Positions 52,480 to 63,847 are shown, numbered from the stretch's first letter. The stretch is DNA of 64,000 nt from Flagellimonas flava (GCF_900129665.1 NZ_FQWL01000008.1:35980-99979); one strand, 5' to 3'. Notes: a model not told the origin generated them from the sequence alone. Program-made: numbers and translations.

Positions 52480-53433
52480 ATGGAGTATTTAGATTTTGAA
52501 CTTCCCATTAAAGAACTTGAAGACCAGCTTCAAAAATGTATGATAATAGGAGAGGAGAGCGATGTAGATGTTAGCGAAACCTGCCTTCAGATTGAAAAGA
52601 AGTTGGGCGAAACACGAAAGGACATCTATAAAAACCTTACCGCTTGGCAACGGGTTCAATTGTCCAGACATCCCAACCGACCCTATACAATGGACTATAT
52701 CAATGCAATTTGTGGGGACACCTTCTTGGAATTGCATGGCGATAGGACCGTGAAGGATGACAAAGCGATGATCGGTGGTTTGGGAAAAATTGGTGAGCAG
52801 AGCTATATGTTCGTGGGCCAACAAAAAGGCTACAACACCAAAACTAGGCAATATCGAAACTTTGGTATGGCCAATCCGGAAGGTTACAGAAAGGCATTAC
52901 GTTTAATGAAGTCTGCCGAAAAATTTGGTGTTCCAGTGGTATGTTTTGTGGATACTCCCGGTGCTTATCCTGGAATTGAGGCCGAAGAAAGAGGTCAGGG
53001 CGAAGCCATTGCTAGAAATATTTTGGAAATGACCCGTTTAAAGGTCCCCATCATTGTGGTGATTATTGGTGAGGGTGCTTCAGGCGGTGCTTTGGGCATT
53101 GGAGTAGGGGATAAGGTGTTGATGTTGGAAAATACCTGGTATTCTGTAATCTCCCCAGAATCATGTTCTTCCATTCTTTGGAGAAGCTGGGAGTTTAAGG
53201 AGCAGGCAGCGGATGCCTTGAAACTTACGGCCACGGATATGAAAAAACAGAAGTTGGTGGATGAGATTGTAAAGGAACCCTTAGGGGGTGCGCACACCAA
53301 TCGAGAAAAAACTTTCGAGACCGTTCGGAATAAAATTTCGGCCCATTTTGAGGAGCTAAAAAAGTTATCACCAAAAGAACTCGTAAAAACCCGAATGGAA
53401 AAGTATGCTTCTATGGGAGTGTTCAACGGGTAA
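52480..53433 (+). CDS. accA: Acetyl-CoA carboxylase carboxyltransferase subunit alpha
   Basis: 317-residue subunit transferring carboxyl from biotin to acetyl-CoA for malonyl-CoA formation. The crotonase-like core shows [27 protein letters not shown], here noted by its DTPGAYPG and [12 protein letters not shown] motifs, and [10 protein letters not shown]. The N-terminal coiled-coil ([11 protein letters not shown]) is standard. It is monocistronic; accD is elsewhere. Confidence 0.96.
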   Translation: MEYLDFELPIKELEDQLQKCMIIGEESDVDVSETCLQIEKKLGETRKDIYKNLTAWQRVQLSRHPNRPYTMDYINAICGDTFLELHGDRTVKDDKAMIGGLGKIGEQSYMFVGQQKGYNTKTRQYRNFGMANPEGYRKALRLMKSAEKFGVPVVCFVDTPGAYPGIEAEERGQGEAIARNILEMTRLKVPIIVVIIGEGASGGALGIGVGDKVLMLENTWYSVISPESCSSILWRSWEFKEQAADALKLTATDMKKQKLVDEIVKEPLGGAHTNREKTFETVRNKISAHFEELKKLSPKELVKTRMEKYASMGVFNG

Positions 53434-53491
53434 TAACGGGTTTCTGGCCCATCCTCATTTTTTTCAGTTTTTTTCTTCAAACATTTTCAGG

Positions 53492-53529
53492 TTATTAACA
53501 ATATTTCAAAGTTATCAACACTAACTTTG
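53492..53529 (+). promoter_or_regulatory. dnaB promoter region with DnaA-box-like sequences
   Basis: Two near DnaA boxes, TTATTAACA (53492-53500) and TTATCAACA (53512-53520), lie 20 nt apart, the second abutting a TAACTTTG -7 element (53522-53529). This would place DnaA or a similar protein over the dnaB promoter. The predicted 5'-UTR is about 65 nt. Confidence 0.4.
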
Positions 53530-53600
53530 TTTATTACCTGTGAACATCGCAAAGGATAAATTTAAAGTTAACTAAAGGTTAATTACCTACTTTCGTAGTT

Positions 53601-55145
53601 ATGGATAAGCCCAGCCCGATTATTGGTCATAAAGTTGACAAATCCACCCTAATCAACCTTGAGAGAGGTAAGATACCTCCGCAAGCTGTTGATTTAGAGG
53701 AAGTTGTGTTAGGGGCGATGATGATTGACAAAAAAGGAGTGGATGAAGTAATAGATATCTTACATCCCGATGCCTTTTACAAAGATGCCCATAGGTTTAT
53801 CTACGAAGCTATTTTCAAATTGTTTGAATCTTCGGAGCCAGTGGATTTATTAACCGTTTCTTCGCAATTAAAGAAGGACGGACACTTGGAAGCCGTAGGA
53901 GGTGATTTTTACCTGATAAAATTGACTCAAAAAGTGGCTTCTTCCGCCCATATTGAGTTTCATGCCCGTATCGTACTTCAAAAATACATTCAGCGAAGTT
54001 TGATTAAAATTTCAAACGAAATCATTGAAGATGCATACAACGATTCAACCGATGTTTTTGATTTGTTGGATAGTGCGGAAGCCAAATTATACGAGGTTAC
54101 TCAAGGTAATCTGAAACGATCCGCCGAAACCGCATTGGATTTGGTCATTCAGGCCAAAAAGAAAATTGAGGAGATTTCAAACAAAGAAGGTACAAGTGGA
54201 ATTCCCTCTGGATTTGATAAACTTGACAAACTGACCTCAGGTTGGCAACCCAGCGATTTGGTTATTGTGGCTGCGAGGCCTGGTATGGGTAAAACGGCGT
54301 TAACGCTTTCAATGGCCAGGAACATCGCCGTAAACTCGGAAATTCCCGTAGCATTCTTCTCCTTGGAAATGTCCTCTGTACAGTTGATTACCCGTTTAAT
54401 TTCGTCAGAGACAGGTCTATCCTCCGAAAAGCTCAGAACCGGGAGATTGGAAAAACATGAATGGGAACAGCTCAATGTAAAGGTAAAGGCCTTGGAAAAG
54501 GCTCCTTTGTTTATTGACGACACTCCATCGCTTTCGATTTTCGACTTAAGGGCAAAAGCTCGACGGTTGGCATCCCAGCATGGTATAAAGCTCATCGTAA
54601 TTGATTATTTGCAATTGATGACCGCTGGGGGTAGCCAAAAAGGTGGAAATAGGGAACAAGAAATTTCAACGATTTCAAGAAACCTAAAAGCACTGGCAAA
54701 AGAACTTAATGTGCCCGTCATAGCGTTGTCCCAGTTGTCTAGGGCAGTGGAAACGCGTGGTGGCAGCAAACGTCCTATTCTTTCTGATTTGAGGGAATCA
54801 GGTGCCATTGAGCAGGATGCAGATATTGTGTCATTCATTTATCGACCTGAATACTACAAAATTGATGAGTGGGATGATGAAGAACGGACCCCTACCCAAG
54901 GTCAGGCCGAATTTATTGTGGCCAAGCACAGAAACGGTGGATTGGATAATATTAGGTTAAAGTTTGTGGGTGCACTGGGTAAATTTGATAACTTGGATGA
55001 CTTTGATTCCCCATTTGAGTTTCAGTCTAAGATGAATGCGGATCAAGAAAACCCTTTTGCAACACCGAATCTTCCAAGCACAGATGAGGCATTTGGCAGC
55101 GCAATGAATAGTGACGATGACCCGGAGAATGACGTACCTTTCTAA
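53601..55145 (+). CDS. dnaB: Replicative DNA helicase DnaB
   Basis: 514-residue hexameric helicase that unwinds DNA at the replication fork. The N-terminal primase-interacting domain (about 20-170) is followed by the RecA-like core with Walker A ARPGMGKTAL, FSLEMSS, Walker B LIVIDYLQLM, LSQLSRAVE and the arginine-finger region SDLRESGAIEQDAD. The acidic C-terminal tail is usual for Bacteroidota. No intein is present. It overlaps the next gene by 17 nt. Confidence 0.97.
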   Translation: MDKPSPIIGHKVDKSTLINLERGKIPPQAVDLEEVVLGAMMIDKKGVDEVIDILHPDAFYKDAHRFIYEAIFKLFESSEPVDLLTVSSQLKKDGHLEAVGGDFYLIKLTQKVASSAHIEFHARIVLQKYIQRSLIKISNEIIEDAYNDSTDVFDLLDSAEAKLYEVTQGNLKRSAETALDLVIQAKKKIEEISNKEGTSGIPSGFDKLDKLTSGWQPSDLVIVAARPGMGKTALTLSMARNIAVNSEIPVAFFSLEMSSVQLITRLISSETGLSSEKLRTGRLEKHEWEQLNVKVKALEKAPLFIDDTPSLSIFDLRAKARRLASQHGIKLIVIDYLQLMTAGGSQKGGNREQEISTISRNLKALAKELNVPVIALSQLSRAVETRGGSKRPILSDLRESGAIEQDADIVSFIYRPEYYKIDEWDDEERTPTQGQAEFIVAKHRNGGLDNIRLKFVGALGKFDNLDDFDSPFEFQSKMNADQENPFATPNLPSTDEAFGSAMNSDDDPENDVPF

Positions 55146-56433
55146 AATTGTAAGCTCGCCGCTTCAAGCCAAAGCGAGAAGTGCCTTCCTTTTCTTTTTC
55201 TTTTTATTCTTTTTTAAATCGTTTGCCTCAGTTATTCTTATACCGATGGATGCGGAGGGTCAAGAAAACCATTTAAAAGCCTACGGGATAACCTATTGGG
55301 TGTTGGGGAAACAGCAAAAGGTGCAATGGCTGTTAAACTATAGGGGCGGGTCTTTTCTATTACCGGATGGAGAAACCATCAGAAAGGAATGCCAGATTCG
55401 GGGTGTTTCCTTTGAGGTCTTGTCTGATGCCCAGGCAGAGCAAATTTTAGATGGGATAAGCAGTCCATCCCAAAACCAAGAAGCTGTCATTTTGGAAAAA
55501 GCCCCTAAAATTGCAGTGTACTCTCCCAAGGGAAACCAACCCTGGGATGATGCGGTGACTATGGTCCTAACGTATGCAGAGATTCCGTATGTCACGGTTT
55601 ATGACGAAGAGGTGCTGGACAATAAATTGGTGTTGTATGATTGGTTACACTTGCATCACGAGGATTTTACGGGCCAGTATGGAAAGTTCTATGGTGCTTA
55701 CCGGGCGGCTCCCTGGTATATTGAAGGAAAGAAAAAAGCTGAGGCCTTGGCTCAGAAGTTGGGTTTTGACAAAGTTTCGGAAGAAAAAAGGGCCGTAGCC
55801 CTTAAAATCAGAAATTATGTGATAGGGGGCGGATTTATGTTTGCCATGTGCTCTGCTGCGGATAGTTTTGACATTGCTTTGGCAGCTGAAAGTGTGGACA
55901 TTTGTGAACCTATGTTCGATGGTGATCCATCAGAAGCCAACTATCAAGGAAAACTGGATTACGGAAACACCTTCGCTTTCACCAATTTCGTTTTGGAGCG
56001 AAACCCCCTTCGATATGAGTTTTCATCCATTGATATGACCAATAAACGTAGGAATGTCCCAAGGGAGTCGGACTATTTTTCGTTGATGGAGTTCTCGGCC
56101 AAATGGGATCCTGTACCCACCATGTTGACCCAGAACCATACTACATTGGTAAAAGGATTCATGGGTCAGACAACCGCCTTTACCAGAAATGAGGTTAAAC
56201 CAACGGTCATGATATTGGGAGAGAACAAAATCAATGGGGAAGCACGCTATATCCATGGGATAAAGGGCAAAGGTTTCTTTACCTTTTACGGAGGACACGA
56301 TCCGGAAGATTACCAGCATAGGGTAGGGGACCCCAAAACCGAATTGGAGCTGCATCCAACCTCGCCTGGATATCGCCTTATTTTGAATAATGTATTGTTC
56401 CCCGCTGCTCGTAAGAAGAAGCAGAAGACCTAA
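55129..56433 (+). CDS. Exported protein often labelled asparagine synthetase B; function unknown
   Basis: 434-residue protein with a signal peptide (AFLFFFFLFFFKSFAS). My recollection is that flavobacterial homologues are annotated asparagine synthetase B, but there is no N-terminal nucleophile Cys2 and no SGGxDS PPi-loop of AsnB. Features such as KIAVYSPKGNQPWDDAVTMVLTYAEIPYVTVYDEE and YVIGGGFMFAMCSAADSFDIALAAE instead suggest a class I glutamine amidotransferase-like (ThuA-type) alpha/beta fold with a nucleophile-elbow-like AMCSA. It starts at ATG 55129 (GTG 55111 is upstream) and is coupled to dnaB. Confidence 0.65.
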   Translation: MTYLSKIVSSPLQAKARSAFLFFFFLFFFKSFASVILIPMDAEGQENHLKAYGITYWVLGKQQKVQWLLNYRGGSFLLPDGETIRKECQIRGVSFEVLSDAQAEQILDGISSPSQNQEAVILEKAPKIAVYSPKGNQPWDDAVTMVLTYAEIPYVTVYDEEVLDNKLVLYDWLHLHHEDFTGQYGKFYGAYRAAPWYIEGKKKAEALAQKLGFDKVSEEKRAVALKIRNYVIGGGFMFAMCSAADSFDIALAAESVDICEPMFDGDPSEANYQGKLDYGNTFAFTNFVLERNPLRYEFSSIDMTNKRRNVPRESDYFSLMEFSAKWDPVPTMLTQNHTTLVKGFMGQTTAFTRNEVKPTVMILGENKINGEARYIHGIKGKGFFTFYGGHDPEDYQHRVGDPKTELELHPTSPGYRLILNNVLFPAARKKKQKT

Positions 56434-56443
56434 GATAGAGTCT

Positions 56444-56944
56444 TTACCGGGTTAGTCTTCCTATTACATCACCAAGGTCTGGAAATTGAGCTGCCAACCC
56501 TGTGCCATCTGCCATGACAAAATCTGCAAAATCAAAACCTGGTGAAACAGTGCAACCAACAAAGGAGTAACTATTGGGTTCTACAGTTTCAGCGGCAAAC
56601 CAATGATTTCCCGGAACCACGAATTGGGGGACCTCCCCGGCTGAGAAATTGGTTCCGATTAATTGCTCCGTATATGCACCCGTTTCGGATATTACATGAA
56701 GCTTTATGGGAGAGCCTTCGTAAAAATGCCATATCTCATCCTGCTTTATCCTATGAAAAGCTGAAAATGTGTCTGATGTCAACAAAAAGTAAATGGCCGT
56801 GGCGTAGTTTCTATTCCCGGGATAGTGGGACGGAAGGGAGATTTTGGGTATTAAACCATCACTCCTATAGGTTTCTTTAAAGTACCCTCCTTCCGGATGG
56901 GGTTGAAGTCCGAAATTGGAAATAAGTTGTGAAATCCTGTTCAT
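56444..56944 (-). CDS. Cupin DUF985 family protein
   Basis: 166-residue single-cupin protein of the DUF985 family. Conserved blocks are LQPHPEGGYFKETYRS, TAIYFLLTSDTFSAFHRIKQDEIWHFYEG and the late FVGCTVSPGFDFADF. Conserved His and Glu residues (HRIKQDE, HFYEG) could bind metal or a sugar nucleotide. Function is unknown. It overlaps the phosphatase gene by 4 nt. Confidence 0.85.
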   Translation of the reverse strand: MNRISQLISNFGLQPHPEGGYFKETYRSDGLIPKISLPSHYPGNRNYATAIYFLLTSDTFSAFHRIKQDEIWHFYEGSPIKLHVISETGAYTEQLIGTNFSAGEVPQFVVPGNHWFAAETVEPNSYSFVGCTVSPGFDFADFVMADGTGLAAQFPDLGDVIGRLTR

Positions 56945-57732
56945 ACCAGCTGTTCCAAGATGTGCTCCACACCAAATTCGTCATTGCTCAAGGTTTCATA
57001 TTTTGCAATTTGCTTTACATTGGGGTGTGCATTCGCCATTGCAAAGCTATAATCCGATAATTCCAACATTTCCAAATCGTTGTTATAGTCGCCAAAGACT
57101 AAAACTTCATGGGACTTTAAGCCATAAGCGTTCATGAGCTTTTCCAAAGCATGCCCTTTGTGTGCGTTAGAATGGTTTAAATCCACCCAATTTAAACCCG
57201 AGACCTTCACCTTAACCTGACTTTCCAAACCTTTCATGGCCGGGTAGATGTATTCCTCGGCATTTATGCTGTGGTACACGGCTATTTTAATAATTTCGTC
57301 CGTTACGTCATGAAGATTATCCAGTATTTCATAACTCGAATAGTACTCCTTCAATTGTTCCAAAAAGGGTGCTGACTTTCCATCAAAATAAGCGTTGTAC
57401 TTACCGCATAACATAGCATGGGCGCCTTCAATGTGGTCGACTATGGAAAGAAGGTCGTTCTTAAGGTGGTGTTCAATTGGGGTGACCAACAGCTCCCTCT
57501 CTTTGTCTTTTACCAATGCTCCATTTTCTGCAATCACAAGGATATCTTCCCGTATAGGGTCAAGCTTGTCCACAATGCTATGATATTGCCTTCCACTTGC
57601 AGCCACAAAACGAATGTTCCTATTGGCCAAGGACTTGAAAAGTTCAAAAAATCTATCGCTGACTTGATGTTTTGAGTTAAGTAGGGTGCCATCCATATCA
57701 GAGACAACCATTTTAATCTGGGAAAGGTCCAT
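56941..57732 (-). CDS. Cof-type HAD-IIB sugar phosphatase
   Basis: 263-residue haloacid dehalogenase-type phosphatase. Motif I DMDGTLLNSK (nucleophile Asp), motif II VAASGR, motif III Lys in the cap, and motif IV GDYNNDLEML are all present, with the C2B cap between. Substrates of Cof proteins are usually phosphosugars or flavin precursors; here unknown. A TACCTTTG -7 box on the minus strand (57750-57757) lies just upstream. Confidence 0.9.
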   Translation of the reverse strand: MDLSQIKMVVSDMDGTLLNSKHQVSDRFFELFKSLANRNIRFVAASGRQYHSIVDKLDPIREDILVIAENGALVKDKERELLVTPIEHHLKNDLLSIVDHIEGAHAMLCGKYNAYFDGKSAPFLEQLKEYYSSYEILDNLHDVTDEIIKIAVYHSINAEEYIYPAMKGLESQVKVKVSGLNWVDLNHSNAHKGHALEKLMNAYGLKSHEVLVFGDYNNDLEMLELSDYSFAMANAHPNVKQIAKYETLSNDEFGVEHILEQLV

Positions 57733-57804
57733 GCATTTGATTTAAACTGCAAAGGTAGGTCTTGCTATGGGAATGAAGTAAACTTTGTCTTAAATTCACA
57801 ACTT

Positions 57805-58227
57805 ATGAAATGGCACCAATCGGAAATAACACTTAAACCCCATTCAAGGGGATTTCATTTGATAACGGATATTGTTGAACGATCCATACCGGAAATCCGA
57901 GAATTCAAAATGGGCATGTTGCAGGTTTTTATAAAGCATACATCTGCCAGTTTGAGTATTAATGAAAATGCCGACCCTACGGTCCGTTTAGATTTTGAAA
58001 GTCACTTTAACCAAATGGTTCCCGAAGATGCGCCTTACTATGTGCATACCTATGAAGGGCCAGATGATATGCCCGCACATATAAAGTCTTCCCTGCTGGG
58101 AGCATCGGTGAACATTCCAATAACGAATGGTAGGCTGAATATGGGGATTTGGCAAGGAATTTACCTTTGTGAGCATCGGGACCATGCCTCTGGGAGAAAA
58201 TTGGTGCTCACGGTTTCAGGAATTTAG
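57805..58227 (+). CDS. YjbQ family protein (secondary thiamine-phosphate synthase-like)
   Basis: 140-residue UPF0047/YjbQ protein. The family sequence is well preserved: FIKHTSASLSINENADPTVRLDF, here summarised by its HTSASL and NENADP motifs, then HIKSSLLGAS and GRLNMGIWQGIYLCEHRD. The family can complement thiamine phosphate synthase weakly; its true role is debated. It stands alone with a strong terminator. Confidence 0.92.
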   Translation: MKWHQSEITLKPHSRGFHLITDIVERSIPEIREFKMGMLQVFIKHTSASLSINENADPTVRLDFESHFNQMVPEDAPYYVHTYEGPDDMPAHIKSSLLGASVNIPITNGRLNMGIWQGIYLCEHRDHASGRKLVLTVSGI

Positions 58228-58233
58228 AAATAC

Positions 58234-58262
58234 AAAAATCCCGCTCAATTGAGCGGGATTTT
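58234..58262. terminator. Terminator shared by yjbQ and rplT
   Basis: Perfect palindrome AAAATCCCGCTCAA/TTGAGCGGGATTTT, able to stop transcription in both directions between the convergent genes. Confidence 0.9.
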
Positions 58263-58290
58263 GATAAGCGGGGTAAGTTTATATAAAATC

Positions 58291-58635
58291 TTATTTTACT
58301 CTCTCCACGATGGCTTTAAAAGCATCTGGGTGGTTCATGGCCAAATCCGCCAAAACTTTACGATTAAGTTCTATTCCGTTGGATTTAACTTTTCCCATGA
58401 ACTGGGAGTAAGACATTCCGTGCATTCTGGCACCTGCATTGATACGAGTGATCCATAGGGCGCGGAAATTACGTTTTTTGTTTCTTCTGTCACGGTAGGC
58501 ATAAAGCATTGCTTTCTCTACCGCATTTTTGGCTACTGTCCAAACGTTTTTACGTCTTCCAAAGTAACCTTTGGCTTGCTTCATTACTTTTTTTCTTCGA
58601 GCTCTAGAAGCAACTGAATTTACTGATCTTGGCAT
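58291..58635 (-). CDS. rplT: 50S ribosomal protein L20
   Basis: 114-residue large-subunit protein binding 23S rRNA during early assembly. The highly basic N-terminal tail ([18 protein letters not shown]) and [20 protein letters not shown] are diagnostic. In many bacteria L20 represses its own operon by binding the rpmI leader; no such site was identified here. It is last in thrS-infC-rpmI-rplT. Confidence 0.97.
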   Translation of the reverse strand: MPRSVNSVASRARRKKVMKQAKGYFGRRKNVWTVAKNAVEKAMLYAYRDRRNKKRNFRALWITRINAGARMHGMSYSQFMGKVKSNGIELNRKVLADLAMNHPDAFKAIVERVK

Positions 58636-58729
58636 AATGTTTCATTTTTTTGTAGCAGGCGGTTCAATTGCGAACGCTTTTTAGAGCCTGACTCCATGGT
58701 TATAAATTAATGTACCTGTGTTTGAACAA

Positions 58730-58927
58730 TTATTTTAATCGTAATTGTTCCTTGATGCTGTTGACATCCGACTCGTGCACCAATGTGGAGTGGGTCAACT
58801 TAAGCTTACGCTTTTTAGACTTTTTAGTCAGGATATGACTCTTAAAAGCGTGCTTTCTTTTGATTTTACCAGAACCTGTAAGCTTAAATCGCTTTTTAGC
58901 ACTGGATTTTGTTTTCATTTTAGGCAT
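58730..58927 (-). CDS. rpmI: 50S ribosomal protein L35
   Basis: 65-residue basic protein. [29 protein letters not shown], with its [10 protein letters not shown] start and [15 protein letters not shown] middle, identifies L35. The ATG at 58927 gives the standard [10 protein letters not shown]-terminus; an upstream in-frame Met at 58954 is rejected. The 94-nt gap before rplT is the longest in the operon and could carry a regulatory structure. Confidence 0.97.
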   Translation of the reverse strand: MPKMKTKSSAKKRFKLTGSGKIKRKHAFKSHILTKKSKKRKLKLTHSTLVHESDVNSIKEQLRLK

Positions 58928-58977
58928 TTTCTCCTCTTTATAAATTATGACCAAAACAATTTGGTCTCCCGCTTTAT

Positions 58978-59532
58978 TTATTTTTTGGTTTTGGGAGCAA
59001 TGAACATGGTCATTCTTTTCCCTTCCAATTTTGGCATCTGCTCTACCTTGCCAAGTTCTTCGAGTTCCTGTGCCAAACGAAGCAGTAGAATCTCACCTTG
59101 ATCCTTATAAACGATAGATCTTCCTTTAAAAAAGACATATGCCTTTAGCTTGGCTCCATCTTTTAGAAATTTCTCCGCATGACGTTTTTTAAACTCATAA
59201 TCATGGTCATCTGTCTGCGGACCAAACCGGATTTCCTTTACTATAACTTTCGTGGCTTTGGCCTTCATGGCCTTTTCCCTTTTTTTCTGCTCGTAAAGGA
59301 ACTTTTTGTAATCTATGATTTTACAAACCGGCGGATTGGCCTTGGGGGATATTTCCACCAAATCCAGTTCCAGTTCATTGGCCTTGGCCATTGCTTTGGC
59401 AATAGGGTATACCCCTACTTCCACATTGTCCCCAACGAGCCTAACCTCAGGGGCTGTAATCTTGTCATTGATATTGTGAGGGTTCTTATTTTCCCTCCGT
59501 GGTTGGGGTCTAAATCTTCTTCGTATTGCTAT
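58978..59532 (-). CDS. infC: Translation initiation factor IF-3 (ATA start)
   Basis: 184-residue initiation factor. The frame matches the IF-3 N-terminus ([13 protein letters not shown], then [19 protein letters not shown]) only if translation begins at ATA 59530-59532; between that point and the upstream in-frame stop there is no ATG, GTG or TTG. A GTG at 59424 would remove 36 conserved residues. Non-AUG starts (AUU) are known for infC in Enterobacteria, where IF-3 represses its own rare-start initiation. The C-terminal domain ([23 protein letters not shown]) is intact. Confidence 0.92.
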   Translation of the reverse strand: MAIRRRFRPQPRRENKNPHNINDKITAPEVRLVGDNVEVGVYPIAKAMAKANELELDLVEISPKANPPVCKIIDYKKFLYEQKKREKAMKAKATKVIVKEIRFGPQTDDHDYEFKKRHAEKFLKDGAKLKAYVFFKGRSIVYKDQGEILLLRLAQELEELGKVEQMPKLEGKRMTMFIAPKTKK

Positions 59533-59562
59533 GACGTATACTTTTTAATTAAACTAAAATTC

Positions 59563-61503
59563 TTAGAACGACTTTAAGGTACTATTTATTTCAGTAGCTA
59601 CCAAGTCAGAAAATTCATTGATGCTGATGCTTCCAAAATCCTCTCCTCCATGTCTTCTTACGGCAATGGTTTCGGAGGCTTCCTCTTGCTCACCAACGAT
59701 GAGCATAAATGGGATTTTCTTCAGCTCGGCTTCCCGGATTTTCTTCCCGACCGTCTCATTCCTATTATCAATGAGCGCGCGAATTTCGTGATTTTCCAAC
59801 GAATTCAAAACTTTTTCAGCATATTTTTCATGTTTCTCACTGACTGGCAGGACTATAGCCTGTTCCGGAATAAGCCATAACGGGAAATTCCCTCCAGTAT
59901 GTTCCAATAACAATGCCACAAATCGTTCTAAACTCCCAAAAGGAGCCCGATGAATCATTATTGGACGATGCAGTTCATTGTCACTTCCTTTGTAAGTAAG
60001 ATCAAAGCGTTCTGGCAGGTTATAGTCAACTTGGATGGTTCCCAATTGCCATTGCCGCCCAAGGGCGTCTTTCACCATGAAATCCAGTTTGGGCCCGTAG
60101 AAAGCAGCTTCACCACTTTCGATAACAAAGTTGAGTCCTTTTTCTTCGGCAGCATTGATAATGGCCTGTTCAGCTTTTTCCCAATTATCGGTATCGCCGA
60201 TATATTTTTCTGGTTGGTCCAAATCACGAACCGAAACTTGGGCCGTAAAGTTTTCAAAACCCAATGAGCCCAGAACATAAAGTGAAAGGTCTATTACATT
60301 CTTGAACTCCTCGTTCAGCTGATCAGGCGTACAAAAAATATGGGCGTCATCTTGAGTGAAACCCCTTACTCGTGTAAGTCCATGTAGTTCTCCACTTTGT
60401 TCATATCTATAGACAGTTCCAAATTCTGCATAACGTTTGGGTAGGTCTTTGTAGCTAAAAGGGCGACTATTATATATTTCGCAATGATGAGGACAGTTCA
60501 TGGGTTTCAAAAGAAACTCCTCCTCCTCTTTTGGAGTATGAATAGGTTGAAAACTGTCTTCCCCGTATTTGGCATAATGCCCAGAGGTGACATATAACTC
60601 TTTTTGGCCGATGTGGGGAGTGACCACCATTTCATACCCAGCCTTTTTTTGAGCTTTTTTCAGGAATTGCTCCAAACGTTCCCTCAAGGCAGCTCCTTTC
60701 GGAAGCCACAAAGGCAGTCCTTGTCCAACTTTTTGTGAGAAGGTGAAGAGCTCCAGTTCCTTACCCAATTTTCTATGATCACGTTTTTTGGCCTCCTCCA
60801 ACAAGGCAAGATATTCGGTAAGCTCCTTTTGTTTAGGAAATGAAATACCATAAACCCTTGTCAATTGGGTATTATTTTCATCTCCTCGCCAATATGCCCC
60901 TGCAACACTTAGGATTTTTATGGCTTTTATGATGCCAGTATTGGGGATGTGTCCCCCTCGGCACAAATCGGTAAAGGTACTGTGGTCGCAAAAAGTTATG
61001 GTGCCATCCTCTAAGTTGTCAATAAGTTCAACTTTGTAAGGGTTGTTCTGATCTTTATAATAGGATAACGCTTCGGTTTTTGACACACTTCGCATTTTAT
61101 ACTCGTGTTTTCCACGAGCAATTTCCAGAGCTTTTTTTTCGATGGCTGGAAAATCTTTTTCTGAAATACCCTGTTCTCCAAAATCAACATCGTAATAGAA
61201 TCCATTTTCTATGGCTGGGCCAATGGTTAGTTTGATGCCTGGATAAAGTTCTTCCAGCGCTTGGGCCACAACATGCGAACTGGAGTGCCAGAAAGCTTTT
61301 TTGCCCTCCGCATTGTTCCATGTATATAATGTAAGGTTTCCATCCTCTTCTAAAGGAGTGACGGTTTCCACTGTGGTATCATTGAATTTTGCGGAAATAA
61401 CATTTCTTGCAAGACCCTCACTGATATTTTTGGCAATCTCCATGGGAGTCGTGCCTTTGGAAACTTTTTTTATTGCGCCATCTGGCAATGTAATCTGAAT
61501 CAT
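59563..61503 (-). CDS. thrS: Threonyl-tRNA synthetase
   Basis: 646-residue class II synthetase. Domain order: TGS ([15 protein letters not shown]), the editing domain with [17 protein letters not shown] and a [14 protein letters not shown] zinc motif, then the catalytic core with [10 protein letters not shown] (zinc ligand) and motif 2/3 ([20 protein letters not shown], [10 protein letters not shown]), and the anticodon-binding domain. A strong ribosome-binding site (AGGAG) precedes ATG 61503, rare in this phylum. It heads the thrS-infC-rpmI-rplT operon. Confidence 0.97.
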   Translation of the reverse strand: MIQITLPDGAIKKVSKGTTPMEIAKNISEGLARNVISAKFNDTTVETVTPLEEDGNLTLYTWNNAEGKKAFWHSSSHVVAQALEELYPGIKLTIGPAIENGFYYDVDFGEQGISEKDFPAIEKKALEIARGKHEYKMRSVSKTEALSYYKDQNNPYKVELIDNLEDGTITFCDHSTFTDLCRGGHIPNTGIIKAIKILSVAGAYWRGDENNTQLTRVYGISFPKQKELTEYLALLEEAKKRDHRKLGKELELFTFSQKVGQGLPLWLPKGAALRERLEQFLKKAQKKAGYEMVVTPHIGQKELYVTSGHYAKYGEDSFQPIHTPKEEEEFLLKPMNCPHHCEIYNSRPFSYKDLPKRYAEFGTVYRYEQSGELHGLTRVRGFTQDDAHIFCTPDQLNEEFKNVIDLSLYVLGSLGFENFTAQVSVRDLDQPEKYIGDTDNWEKAEQAIINAAEEKGLNFVIESGEAAFYGPKLDFMVKDALGRQWQLGTIQVDYNLPERFDLTYKGSDNELHRPIMIHRAPFGSLERFVALLLEHTGGNFPLWLIPEQAIVLPVSEKHEKYAEKVLNSLENHEIRALIDNRNETVGKKIREAELKKIPFMLIVGEQEEASETIAVRRHGGEDFGSISINEFSDLVATEINSTLKSF

Positions 61504-61530
61504 TTGTTCTCCTTTATTTTGGATGGAGCG

Positions 61531-61561
61531 CAAAGATACTATCTTGATATGATGCTTACAA
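61531..61561 (-). promoter_or_regulatory. Promoter of thrS operon
   Basis: On the minus strand TTG (61559-61561), 20-nt spacer, TATCTTTG (61531-61538); full match to the consensus and upstream of the AGGAG-preceded thrS start. Confidence 0.75.
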
Positions 61562-61720
61562 TAGTAGGAGGATTGTATTGATAGAAACCTTTCTTTCAGA
61601 GGATTATAAATGGGGTTCGTTAAATAGGCTTACCGTAATAGGCTGAAATTCAAAATTTTGAAATTTAAATACCTGATTTGCAATGACTTGTGTTTTTTTT
61701 GATTTTTTTTTTGAAATTGT

Positions 61721-61752
61721 TTGGTTGGATAAAAGAAACCTCTCTATATTTG
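61721..61752 (+). promoter_or_regulatory. rRNA operon promoter
   Basis: TATATTTG at 61745-61752 with two candidate TTG boxes (61721-61723, 21-nt spacer; 61725-61727, 17-nt spacer), preceded by a T-rich tract that could act as an UP-like element. Transcription would start near 61759, giving a leader of about 185 nt. The sequence from -7 to +10 is shared with the tRNA-Lys promoter. Confidence 0.75.
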
Positions 61753-61837
61753 CACCCGCTTAGCTGATAAAGCTGGGTTGTTTACTGGGGGATTTAGGAG
61801 GGTCTGCGGGCCTTATTTTTTTCTCTTGTGGATTTTT

Positions 61838-61857
61838 GAAGTTCATTTGACATATTG
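61838..61857 (+). repeat. rRNA leader element, copy 1
   Basis: GAAGTTCATTTGACATATTG in the leader recurs, with one T fewer, in the 16S-tRNA-23S spacer at 63903-63920; a weaker GAAGTTCATTAAATGTTG occurs at 63683-63700. Position in leader and spacer suggests antitermination (boxA-like) or RNase III processing. Confidence 0.6.
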
Positions 61858-61944
61858 TATAGACAGCGTAAAAGAGAATAACAAAGAACCATTTTGATGT
61901 CAAGGACCTTGTATTGTTTGGGAGTTGAATTTATTTAACTTTTT

Positions 61945-63468
<1,524 letters not shown>

Positions 63469-63575
63469 CTAGAGAAAGACGACCGGACGATTCGGGTCCG
63501 GCATCAGGTGGTCCCTTTGTTTTTCTTTTATGCTGTCTTATAATATGTAAACATACTGGCAATTTTAGGCCAAAC

Positions 63576-63649
63576 AGTCTCATAGCTCAGCTGGTTAGAG
63601 CGCTACACTGATAATGTAGAGGTCGGCAGTTCGAGTCTGCCTGAGACTA
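63576..63649 (+). tRNA. tRNA-Ile (anticodon GAT)
   Basis: 74-nt tRNA in the 16S-23S spacer. Acceptor AGTCTCA/TGAGACT, D-loop AGCTCAGCTGGTTAGAGC, anticodon stem CTACA/TGTAG enclosing CTGATAA (GAT). CCA is not encoded. Confidence 0.97.
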
Positions 63650-63772
63650 CTGTGGTCACCGGAGCCTGGTGCGAAGGGGGCCGAAGTTCATTAAATGTTG
63701 AAAGGAAATTCTGGAAGTTGGGCGGTAGTTATGGACTAACTACTAACTACTATGTACTAACGACTAGTATAT

Positions 63773-63847
<75 letters not shown>

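Noticed and set aside
53434..53600. AT-rich gap before dnaB as a replication origin
   Set aside because: Only two weak DnaA-like boxes, no AT-rich 13-mers or dnaA/dnaN neighbours; promoter control is the simpler reading.
55111..55128. GTG 55111 or ATG 55117 as the start of the gene after dnaB
   Set aside because: ATG 55129 directly precedes the signal peptide with a better N-terminal charge pattern; the longer versions add residues overlapping dnaB further.
63731..63760. TACTAAC-type direct repeats in the 16S-23S spacer as a CRISPR or mobile element
   Set aside because: Units are very short, irregular and unaccompanied by cas genes or transposase; ordinary spacer variation.
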